A stretch of 64,000 nt of DNA, taken from the NCBI GenBank assembly GCA_024867545.1, contig JANFNE010000007.1:496001-560000 (forward strand), in the 5' to 3' direction. Below the pieces are notes generated by a model. It was not told where the DNA came from and ran no database searches. It worked only from the letters and a program-made list of their open reading frames with translations. The stretch is from Phytopythium helicoides. Its lineage: Eukaryota; Oomycota; Peronosporomycetes; Pythiales; Pythiaceae. The translations under genes were made by a program, and so were the position numbers. This document shows, piece by piece, positions 33,501-43,204 of this stretch (position 1 is the first letter of the stretch; each line of letters opens with the position of its first letter).

Positions 33501-34271
33501 TGATTCCATCAGACCAGCTTGTGAATCGCTTGGTTGACGAGCCGTACCACGCTTGTGTCATATCACAAACTGCTATGCGGGAACTGGTTGATTACACTCT
33601 CGTAAAGCGTCTGTTAGAGTCGAAAGATCAACGGAGACGGCTACTATTGCTCCAGACATCAAACGATCTTGACACAAATATCTTACCAAGCGCAATCACT
33701 GGAACGACGACAGTTGGCAAAGCAAAGCTGACAAAGTCGATGGAGGTTTTGCACATCGATGATGTTCTCGATGCGATTATGAATGTTTGGCTTAAGCACC
33801 AAGAACGGTACGCACTCACACGCGTGTGCTCATGTCAAGGAATGCTAAGTTACGTTGGTTTCTAAAGTATCAAGAACGAGTGGGTTGTAGCATTTCAACG
33901 TATGGCACCAGATGGCAGCGGAGTAGTTCATGTAAATGGTAGGGTGATAAAAACTGTTGGCACGTGCAGCCGGTTATTTAACAGAGCCCTTGGGCTATGC
34001 TCCACAGCGTTGAAGACCGCAATTCATAGCAAGCTCCCGAAGCTGGATCACCGCACAATTATGAAGATCTACCACTCCTGCGGTCAAGAGAACGAGTTAG
34101 GAGAGCATGCACTCCTGCCGGTAAGTTTTGATTTTGACATCATCTTCTGCTTCCTTTGTTCACGATCAATGCATCCATCGTTAGGATGAGTTTGCACAAA
34201 CCATGTCGATCATTCAAGAGAGGGATACGATGCGAGCACTAGCTTTGAGAGCTCCAAGCGTTTCTCGTTGA
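30446..34271 (+). CDS. large unknown multi-exon protein
   Basis: Coding sequence interrupted by about ten short introns (about 45-80 nt) with clear GT-AG borders and phase continuity, ending at TGA 34269-34271. The first part is Ser/Thr/Pro-rich. From about 30,760 on it is helical and charged with no recognised domain (for example LRRKLVAQADPDRLSILIA, LREREFKR-like segments and KKLARLLLGAKRSEG). Its 5' end overlaps the uncertain 3' end of the WW-IQ-ankyrin gene, and one joined gene cannot be excluded. The exon near 32,460-32,590 holds a stop (TGT TGA) that needs an intron to remove. Function unknown; total length about 1,000 aa. It converges on the kinase gene with 53 bp between stops. Confidence 0.6.
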
Positions 34272-34324
34272 CGCAGTGAATCTAGCAATAGTCTCACGCC
34301 AGGCTTATACATTATCATCACGCT

Positions 34325-35582
34325 TTATCCCCGCATGCTGTACGGATGGGGTGGAAACAGCTCTAGCTGCCGGTTCTCCTGGAGTGCCACAGCGACTTCA
34401 TACGCTGATGGACGCTTATGCGGCTCTGGATGCAGTAGTTGCTTGAGGATCACGCCAATGAGCGGCGGTATGGAGATAAAATTGAGGCAGAGATGGCACG
34501 ACTTAGGGTCGCACCCTGCGTCGATGTGTGTGAACACTTCTCGCCGCCAGTTCGTGTTCGCGGTTAGATACGCTGGCCCTCCTCGGAAGCCCCAAACGAT
34601 GCACTGCACGAGCTATAAAGGACACGAACACGCACGACTGATCAGTTGGTTTGCTCGAAGTTGACTGAAGACTGGCAACATGACCTACCACGACGCCGGC
34701 TGCCCACATGTCTGCGCTGGCGCCGTCGAACCCCGGGCGAGGCGGAACCTTTCTCGAGTGCCTGCGCACTTCTGGGGCGACGAACATGGGCTTGCACTTG
34801 ATGCCTACGTCGCCTGCGCCGACGACACCGCGGTGGTCCATGACCTGCCCGCTGCCGAGGTCGATGATGCGCGGGGATCCGGACTTGTCGATGGCGATGT
34901 TGTAGATGTCCAGGTCGAGGTGCGCGACGCCCTGGGCGTGTAGGTATGTGAGCGCGCGCATGACGCCGAGGAATATGCGCAGGCTCTCGCGCATCCACTC
35001 GTGTCCGCAGCCCCTGTATACGTACGAGATGCACTCTAGCTTGGAGGGCCCCTCTCCGTGCTCCTTCATGAAGTCCTCTAGGTGCTGGACCATGAGCTGT
35101 CGAATGCGCGCGTGCGCGTACGACACGAGGCTGCCGTTCGCGACGAACTCGGTGGCGATGTACTGGTTGTGCTCGTCGGCGGCGTACTCCCATCGCACGA
35201 CGTGCGGGTTGGCGAGCGGCGCGTCGACGCCTGCCATCTGCAGCAGCCCCATGACGCGCACCTCGCTCTCCACGTCGTCCCTCTGCAGCAGCACCTGCGC
35301 GCGGTCCATGACCTTGAGCGCCACGGGCACCTGCAGCTCCGTGGGGCGGTCCACGCGCACGTAGATGCCGGCGAGCACGAAGCCGCAGCGGCAGACGGCC
35401 AGCTGGCTGTGCGGCCGCCGCAGCGCGATGATGCCTCGCCGCGAGTCCCACGGCAGGTAGATCTTGGGCAGGCGCACGCCGAAGGGCTCTCCACGCGGCG
35501 GCAGCGGCGGGTGCGGCGCCAGCTCGAACGGCGGCGCCAGCCCGTGGGCCTCGAACTGCGTCACGGCGAACAGCACGTCCAT
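34325..35582 (-). CDS. protein kinase-like protein with altered catalytic motifs
   Basis: Two exons, 34689-35582 and 34325-34612, with a 76-nt intron; 393 aa. Kinase subdomains are recognisable: VALKVMD (ATP-anchoring Lys), ATEFVANGSL hinge, a catalytic loop HLDLDIYNIAI in place of HRDLKxxN, DLGSG in place of DFG, FVAPEV as the APE motif, DMWAAGVV and the C-terminal LLHPEPHKRPSAYEV with the conserved Arg. The catalytic Asp, the loop Asn and the metal-binding Asp are kept. The loop Arg and Lys are replaced. A start at 35582 avoids overlap with the divergent AAA gene; an open frame continues upstream. Activity is therefore possible but uncertain. No transmembrane or extra domain was seen. Confidence 0.8.
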
Positions 35583-35721
35583 GCTTCTCAGCGACTGCGA
35601 CTGCGGCGCGGGCGGGGGCGGGGCGGCCGACAGTCGGCTTTTCGGCCAATCAGAAAGCGGATTGGGACAGACAACGCGCGGGGATTGGATGAAAAAGGAC
35701 GCGGTCGCGACCATTCCGACC
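35583..35721. promoter_or_regulatory. divergent promoter region, kinase / AAA ATPase
   Basis: 139 bp between the two divergent start codons, so the promoters of both genes must overlap here or extend into the genes. No TATA box seen. Confidence 0.5.
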
Positions 35722-38009
35722 ATGGAGCGCTGCGCCGGTGGAGCGCGCTGCGAGTGCGCGGCGGGCGAGGTCGCGCGCGTGCGGCTGGGGCTCGAGGCGC
35801 CTGCGCAGCTGCCGCGGGCGGTGGCGGACGCGCTCGCGAGGGTGCTGCCCAAGGTGAGGAGCGAGTCTGGCCGCTCGAGTCGGAGCGCTGGCAGCTGACG
35901 TGGCGTGGATGCCCGAGCAGACGCTTCGCGGGAGCCTCGTGTGGGAAGGAAGGCGCAGCGCGGTCACGGCGCTGAGCGCCGAGGTGTGCGTCTCGTTCTC
36001 GGCCATCGAGTGGGGGCGAGCAGGCTCAGGATGCCGCGCGCGACTCGGCGTCATATCCGCCGACACCAAGATCGAGCTGCTCCTTGATCGCGAGGAGAGT
36101 CGACCGGCAGACTTGAAGCGACTGCAGCTTCAAACCGCTGAGCACTACGCTGAATTGATCGCGCGAGAGCTTGGAGGACTTGGAGACCACGCCACCCGTC
36201 TGCTGCAGTGCGCGCTCCTGCGGTTCCCAAATGCGGAATCGCCTAAAGTCCGAATGGAGCCTAGTGCTGGCGCTGTAATCAGCGGGCTGCCAGGAGTGGG
36301 CAAGACCTGCTTCGCAAGGTCGGTCGCCAAGGTCATGGAGCTGCACCTTGAGTTTGTGGACGCATCGAGCATCTTCCAGACTTTCATCGGCCACTCTGAG
36401 GTAGAGCTGGTCAAGGCATTCGAGCGAGCCTTGCAGAAAAGCCCGAGTATCCTCGTGATCGACGGCATTGAGTCTATTGCGGCGTCTCGCCACGCATCCG
36501 CCGACTCAGGAAGCGCTCTCGAAGTCGGCGTCTTAGGAACGCTACTTGCGTGTCTTGATCGGATCAAGAAAGAGTCACAGCCAGTGTTTGTCATTGGAAC
36601 AACGACGCATCCAGAAGACCTAGACGCGGCAGTTGTGTCGAACGGAAGGATGGATGTTGCTATCAAAATCGAACCGCCGACGCAGCCTCAGCGGAGAGAA
36701 ATCTTGCAAATCATGACTAGTGCATGGGAGACGAGCAATCTTGAAGAGAGCTATCTATCTCAACTGAGCGACGCAACGGGCGGTTTTGTCGGTGCAGACC
36801 TTCTGAGCCTGTGCCAGCGGGTACTTCAGAGCTCGCTAAACGATTCGTTGGCAGGATCTACAGAAGGACCAGTTGTCCTCCCTCGCCATTTCGAAGACGC
36901 CCTTGTCTCCACTTTTCCTTCGGCGCTGCAGGCTCACAGTGTATCCAAGCGTGAGCTCACAGAGTCGAATGGGAATGACCAAGACCGGTCGCCATTCAGT
37001 AAAGTGTTTGGTTTGGACCAGGCCATCGAAGCCATCAAGGTGTCGCTGATCGAACCTCTGGAAGACTGCTCTCGTTTTCTTACCTACGGCACTGTTCCTC
37101 CCAAGGGAATCTTGCTGACCGGCCCTCCGGGGTCCGGTAAGAGCCATCTCGCTCTTGCTATCGCCTCCGAAGTTCAGCGACGAGGACTCGCGTCTTTTGT
37201 GTCGGTTCGGTGCACCGACCTGCTCACCAAGGTGGTTGGCGACACTGAGAAGGCTCTGCGTGAGCTCTTTGCAACTGCTCGCAACGCCGCCCCGTGCGTG
37301 CTGTACTTTGATCAGATCGAGAGCATCGCCCCGGTGCGCGGGTTCGACACGAGTACGGAGCAGACTTTCGACCGGATGCTGAGCATGCTTCTGGTCGAGA
37401 TGGACGGGTTTAGTACGAGTCGGTCGAAGCTGCAGGCTAGCCAGACGAGCGAGGCTGCGAAGTCCGCGTTCCTGAAGGAGCACGTCGTGATCCTCGCGTC
37501 CACCGCGAACAAGGCGCTGCTGGACCCAGCCATCCTCCGCCCAGGGTACGCAAGCACGTCATGCCGAATCCTTCTCCTTCACTCACGTTCCTTGTGTCTC
37601 CAGCCGCTTCGACGTGCACGTCGAGCTGGCGTATCCTGACGAGGCTGCGCGCCGCGCCATCGTTTTGGATGCGCTGGCGACCATCCCGCTGGCGTACGAC
37701 CAGGACCCGAGCCTTCACAGCCCCGAGGCCGTGGCCGCGTACGTGGCTCGCCACACGAGCGGCCAGTCGGCAGGCGACCTAGCGTCGCTGTTCCGCGAGG
37801 CGGCCATGGCCACGCTGCGCGAGGACCTGGCGGCCTCGTGCGTGGCCGTCGGCCATGTGACGCGCGCACTGACGCCGGATGTAGCCATATCAGTGATGAG
37901 AGGCCCTGCGCGCCGCCAACGCATCGAAGGCGGCAGGCCCATGTCGTTCCGCGGCAACGGTACGAAAGCACGGTACAGCATACGAAAGCACGGTACACGG
38001 GACTTGTAA
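35722..38009 (+). CDS. tandem AAA+ ATPase of the CDC48/AFG2-SPATA5-like group
   Basis: Three exons, 35722-35853, 35918-37545 and 37604-38009 (introns 64 and 58 nt), 721 aa. Domain 1: Walker A SGLPGVGKT (about residue 172) and SRH-type GFVGADLLSL. Domain 2: Walker A TGPPGSGKS (about 435), VGDTEKALRELF and an intact DPAILRPGRFD sensor/Arg-finger region created by the last splice. The Walker B motifs read LVIDGIES and LYFDQIES: the usual catalytic Glu after Asp is Gly in domain 1 and Gln in domain 2. The N-terminal 130 residues fit a divergent CDC48-type N-domain. Such ATPases unfold or extract proteins; SPATA5-type members act in pre-60S maturation. The loss of both Walker B glutamates suggests weak or regulatory ATPase function. 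A 17-bp direct repeat codes for the C-terminus. Confidence 0.8.
37962..37998 (+). repeat. 17-bp direct repeat at the end of the AAA ATPase gene
   Basis: TACGAAAGCACGGTACA occurs at 37962 and again at 37982, so the C-terminal codons are a partial duplication; related GTACGGTACA sequence follows just after the stop. Confidence 0.75.
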
Positions 38010-38144
38010 AAGGATCCAGTACGGTACACCATACTAGGAGTGACTTTTTGCGCACCAATTCTTTGAATTGAATGAATTGGTGCAGCACTGTACCGTCGTG
38101 CTCCTGCAATCTGGTACGCGTACCGTGAGTTCTATGCATTCGAA

Positions 38145-39774
38145 ATGCGCGGCGCTCGGCGGCGGCGTCCCACAGCACCTGGCGCGGCAGTGGCGCCGCT
38201 GCATGTGCGGAACCGCTACCGGTCGCGTCCGCCAGACTTCTACGCGCTGGGGGAGCAGTACGCGAGCTTCCGGCGGCAGTGAGTGGCTGCTTGGCGCCAG
38301 ACGGACGGACGGACGGACGCGATTGACGCGGCTGCCAGCCTCAGGGATGTGGACGACGAGAAGCGGCGCGCCAGCATGGCGTGGGACGACCCGCTGGCGG
38401 TCAGGTGGGCGGACGGCGGCGCTCGGCGCGCTCTGGAGGACCCGCGCTGACTGGCGACCGCGTAGGGAGCTCACGGCGACGCTGCTGCGACACGACTTCG
38501 GGCTCGAGTGGACCATGCCCAGCGACAGGCTGTGCCCGCCGGTGCGAGCGCCGGACAACTTGGCCCCTCGGCGCACAACCCACGCGGCTGATGCATTCCT
38601 TCCTGCTAGGTCCCGAACCGCCTCAACTACTTGCACTGGGTCGAGGACCTGCTCGCGCTCACTGGCGCATCCGACGCCACCAGGTCCGGGATCGACGTGG
38701 GCACCGGCGCCAGCTGCATCTACGCGCTGCTAGGAGCCAAGATGAACGGCTGGCGCTTCCTAGCGACCGAGGTCGACCCAGAGTCGGTCGCGAGCGCTCG
38801 TGCAAACGTGACGCGCAACAACCTGGGCGATCACATCACCGTGCGCCAGACGTACACGAACCGCCTTTTAACAGAGCCACTCGAAGGGGAGCCAGCGGAC
38901 CGCAAATTCGACTTCACGATGTGCAACCCGCCGTTCTTTGACCACATGGACGAGGCGGATACGAATCCGAGCAACTGCTGCATGGGCAGCGAGAGCGAAA
39001 TGGTCTTCCCAGGAGGCGAAGTCAACTTTATTGGTATCATGATCCAAGAAAGCATCGTTTTGAAGGACCGAATCGTATGGTTTACGTCCATGGTGGGACG
39101 TAAGTCTAGCCTACGGAAGTTACTAGCAATGTTGCGGGAAAACCAGATTCCAACCTATCGAACAACAGAGTTCTTTCAAGGAAGGACGAAACGATGGGGA
39201 ATCGCGTGGACATTCGCAGCAATGCCCCCACCAGATTCATCGGTTTGTATTGCTCCCCACATATTCTCTTGTGGCTGTACACTTACTAGGGTTTGCACAG
39301 TCCAAGGTGCTAGGAAAACGAAAAGAAGCACACCGACGTCAAGAGTTGACATTCGAGGTACCAAAGAACAACGGACAAGGTACACTTTCCATTTGAGGAT
39401 CGGTGCGGCCGGTGAGGTCATTCATCAAAAATGTATCAGGGTGCGCTTCGATTGAGGAGATTGACAAGCGACTACATGATTTTGCTGCCTTAACGAGCGG
39501 ACTGGACCTGATACGGACCAGCACAACAGTTCCACACTGTTTCGAGTTTGTTCAGCGCACTGAAGACCCATCAATCAATGGCAAGCTGGCCCTTTTCGCC
39601 GGCAAGATTCGTGTTCTCCAGTGCAATGAGAAGGAGGCATTCAGTGTATCAATAATGTTCGAGAAAGGTGAGCGCTCCGAGTTCTGGAAGGTTGCTGACA
39701 AGATGGCCGCGGCAGTCATTCGTACAGGTCGAAAATGGAGACGGCAAAAAGGTGACTGTGGTGCATCAACATGA
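38145..39774 (+). CDS. METTL16: METTL16-like RNA N6-adenosine methyltransferase
   Basis: Six exons: 38145-38278, 38339-38404, 38466-38541, 38610-39242, 39301-39379 and 39440-39774; introns 58-68 nt. Family signatures in order: LHVRNRYRSRPPDF at the N-terminus (RNA-binding), a LLRHDFGLEW segment, VPNRLNYLHWVEDLL, the SAM-binding GIDVGTGASCIYALLGA, FLATEVDPES, the catalytic NPPF in FTMCNPPFFDH, and RTTEFFQGRTKRWGIAW. METTL16 methylates U6 snRNA and some mRNA hairpins. The C-terminal 130 residues are less conserved, as usual; whether they form the vertebrate-type VCR domain was not clear. The last exon end was taken at the first stop; a further small intron near 39,727 is possible. Confidence 0.93.
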
Positions 39775-39838
39775 TCAATCATTGATGCCGCGCGCTGGTT
39801 CTTCAAGCTACATTTGCTCACATGCGATAGGCGTGACA

Positions 39839-40937
39839 CTACCTAATCTGTGTAAACAAATCCTTGAGATCTCGAATTTCTTGCAAAGTGGCGACAGTTG
39901 AGGCCTCCCATCGAGCTAGTTTTGCCTCAATTGCCAGGATTAGATCGGGCTTCCCGCTAAAACGCTCACGCAACTCAGATGCACTGATTGACGATAGCAC
40001 ATTATCTTCGAGAGGAAACTGCGCAGTTACTCTGCTCGAGCTGCTGGTGGTTGACTCTCGACTTTGAATTCTCTTCCGATTGCTCGCGATGCTACCAACC
40101 AAGGGTCGAGCTGGCCCTGCCGTTTGTGGAGGCGTCCTTGTTTCCGTAACCGCGCTGTCAGGTAGTTGGGCACTTGCAGTTCGTTGAGGTGAGCCTGCAG
40201 AAGGATCAGCGCGATTGCGAACACGCCCGTACTCAATCTGAGGAACTACGCGAGCGTAGTGAGTAAAAGATAACAAATGGCTACAATATTGTAGCTGCAT
40301 CCCGTGTACCTGGTTTGTTGCGGGGGATTGCACCGTCAGTGACCTTCTTCGCCACGCTGTCTGCTCGGCAACTCCGATTGTGGATGGCTAGTCGACCCTC
40401 TGCAAATGTCCGCCCACAGAACTCGCATTTCTCCATTCCGTGAACATTGAATGCCTCTTGCGCAGCTCGGTTTAGAGCCTCGACGTCCTCTCTTGACATG
40501 GAACCGCCTCCATCGGAAATTGATCCTGACCCGTCTAGTTTTGGAGGGGTCTTCGGAAGCGGCCGCCGCTCGTGCAAAGGCTTGAGCTCTTCCTGCAGGC
40601 ATGAATACAATAACAGCATCCTTGGTGAGTAGCGAGGAACGGTTTGAGACTGCAACTCAGCCTACCTGAGAAATCCACAGCTTTTTGCATTGCTTCAGGT
40701 GGATGTCAAAGGATGATAGCCCATACTGGCGACCACACACGTGACAAACACGCGTGACTGGTCCTGATTTCAATCCTGTAGACAATGGTGGCTCAATGAA
40801 AAATCTCACCCAGACCCGCACTGCATGCACAGCTACGAACCCGGTGCCATGCTCAAGGTCGATTGTTCTTCTTGCGCTGTGTCTAAAACGGGAGGCTCCT
40901 GTATGATAACCGTCGTCAAGTATTGGTGCCAGTCCAT
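39839..40937 (-). CDS. C2HC zinc-finger protein, ZC2HC1-like
   Basis: Four exons, 40841-40937, 40666-40775, 40310-40592 and 39839-40245 (introns 65, 73 and 64 nt), 298 aa. Two C2HC fingers: VCHVCGRQYGLSSFDIHLKQC (Cys-x2-Cys...His-x4-Cys, split just after by an intron) and KCEFCGRTFAEGRLAIHNRSC (Cys-x2-Cys...His-x4-Cys). A Pro-rich linker separates them. The C-terminus is Ser/Thr-rich, then ends in a helix (DLILAIEAKLARWEA). The two-finger layout matches the ZC2HC1/FAM164 group common in ciliated eukaryotes. The start ATG lies 6 nt after the stop of the LRR gene on the same strand. It converges on METTL16 with 64 bp between. Confidence 0.85.
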
Positions 40938-40943
40938 TTTTCT

Positions 40944-43018
40944 CTAGAACAAAGGGTAGTCCCAGATATCTTCATCATCGTCCACAGCATTCTCCACGCC
41001 TCGATTGAAGCAGCCCGTTTTATGTTTGGTTGCTCGGTTTCGTTGGTCTCTGGCATCTTTCCGGTTGTTGCATTCCAAGATCCATAGCACTTTCTTCAAA
41101 GACTCGAGCTGCTCTGAAGTCGCGTAATGTCCAATACTTGAGGTGACTTCTGACGGTAATGATCGATCAATGGTTGACAGAATTGTCGCTAGGGATGGTG
41201 AGCTGCTGATAGTCGACAGATCAGCTTCGCAAAGCTCATGTAATTTCCGAATCATGTTTGTGCACTGATCTTCGGATAGCGTGATGGACTCTGCCGCTCG
41301 CTGGATTCCCTGGGTGCACAACATGCAGCGAAATACGTTTAGACTGACAATGAACCCTTAATCCCAAGCAAAATGACTAGCGCTTACCTGTGCATCAATT
41401 AAAAGGTGCAAAAGTGAATTCACTTCCAAGAGGTCAGTGATCCGTTTTGCATATTTTGCATACTTCGAGGATACTGGCATGAAAGCCTCTCGTATTGCTC
41501 GATTTGCGCTCAAGCATTTCACGATAGCTCTATAGCCGTTTGATTTGATGTCTGGATTTTCTCTCAGACTGCATTGAAGCAAATGTTACGCTCTTGTCGC
41601 CACCACCTCTACGTTGTTTATTATCACTTACTCAATTGCTCGTAGAGTCTGGTTCGATAGTTTCAAGGAAGAAGAGATTGCCTCGATACCTTCATCACCC
41701 ACCGCGCAACGTGAAAGGCTTTATGGCAATGACATACACAGCATCAGAGGTTTTGTTCCAATTCGATTGCAAACGCACTTACTTTATTAATGTCAACGAA
41801 GCGTTTTTCTTAAGCCCATTTGAAAGACCCACAACTCCTGCATTAGAGAGAGGATTTCCAGAAAGGTCGAGCACCTTCAGTGTCATGTTTACAGCAAGCA
41901 TGTCTGAGATATACTCCGCGCTGGAGTAATCAAGACCATTATCTGCAAGGCTAGAACCAATAAACCGTAGATTACAATCATGGTGAGTAAGCCTCTTTCG
42001 AGTTGTGACGACAAAAAGATAGAGCAGGTTAACCTGATTTCAACCAGACACTTTGATTGCCATAAGATGTTGCAAAAAGCTTCAATACCAGTGCTGCGTG
42101 AATCATCTGAACTGTTGAATGCCACTTTGTTGTCACTTAGGTCGAGCACCGCAAGTAGTTTAAGTTCAGGAAGAGTATTTGCAAGGTCGACAAGGCCCTC
42201 TGACCGAAGGCTGACGCTTGCCAACCTGCGGTTATCGATACTTTTGAGTACACAGCCAAAGAAACAACAGTTGTGTATGCATACCTAAGCACCTTTAGCT
42301 GGGGACACCGCCGAAGGGTTTGAAAAATGATGCCAATCCCATGAAACACAGTAGATCTGGGTCCAGTCAACGCATTCCGTGAGAGGTCGATGGTCTCCAC
42401 TTTGCTTCGAACCCGTTCAAGCAACGTTCCAATCGCTGCAGCATCTAGATGACTATGGGCTTGCTCCACAATCTTGACCTGTTTGTTGTTTCCAGTGGTT
42501 CCACGTCGAAACTGGCTCAAATCTAAAGGGTTTTGGGAAAACTGAAGCTCTTTGAGCTCCGAGTTGACCGACTTTGCGATGGCTATGACTCCATTTATTC
42601 CGACTTGTGTTCGGATGAGGTTGACGCGCTCCAGCTTGCATGTTTTGGACTGCAGATACGGTGCCAGCAGAATTGCGAACGCGTCAAAGATGGTGAATCC
42701 AGACAAATCAAGCGTCGTCCACCCTGGTGTCGACAAATCGCGAATTCTTTGAACGATGGCGTCTCCTTGAGAGCTTTTAAAGTTGCCCTTCTTCTGCATG
42801 GCCTTAACCTCAAACAGCAGTCGCTGGTAAGGATCTAAAATGGCTTGGCGTTTCTCGACTTCGAGGAGTGCCTCCATTTCTTTAGAGCTTATGGGGACTG
42901 TACCCGGAGCGGCTGCCCGACGAAAACCCTCCGCGGCTCGTGGATCTACCGGCTCAAGTGCCTTGAGTAATTCGCAGCCCGCCGTCCCGCGAATCTTGCG
43001 GCGCGCGGGAACTTCCAT
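40944..43018 (-). CDS. leucine-rich-repeat protein (ribonuclease-inhibitor type)
   Basis: Six exons in one frame: 42285-43018, 42034-42225, 41783-41992, 41632-41718, 41388-41568 and 40944-41309, with introns of 59, 41, 64, 63 and 78 nt; 589 aa. After a helical N-terminus, LRRs of the cytosolic RI-like type follow: WTTLDLSGFTI, KLERVNLIRTQVG, VETIDLSRNALTG, LAVLDLSDNKVA, LKVLDLSGNPLSNAGVVGL and LTLINLSRCAVGDEGIEAI. The C-terminus is helical and acidic (VDDDEDIWDYPLF). No signal peptide or membrane segment, so intracellular. This repeat type is frequent in flagellar and signalling scaffolds. Start at 43018 is the first ATG, 186 bp from the divergent giant gene. Confidence 0.85.
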
Positions 43019-43204
43019 GGGGTCGAACGTCGAACACCGTCAAAGAAAAACAAAAAATAAAAAAGAGTTGCGCCACCAACCCCGGTATTTTCGGCTGGGT
43101 TAACTCTATACGCAAGTATACATGAATGAGCATGATAGATCCTTGGATCCGCTTGATTGCGCCTCTTCAAGTCTCGAGTGGCATTTTTGCCAGCAGCCGA
43201 CTCA
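43019..43204. promoter_or_regulatory. divergent promoter region, LRR gene / giant surface protein
   Basis: 186 bp between divergent start codons; must contain the upstream control regions of both genes. An A-rich tract lies at about 43,040-43,065. No specific motif assigned. Confidence 0.45.

Noticed and set aside
35854..35917. Apparent frameshifts at the start of the AAA ATPase.
   Set aside because: A 64-nt intron (GTGAGG...CCGAG) joins exon 1 to the AAA frame in phase.
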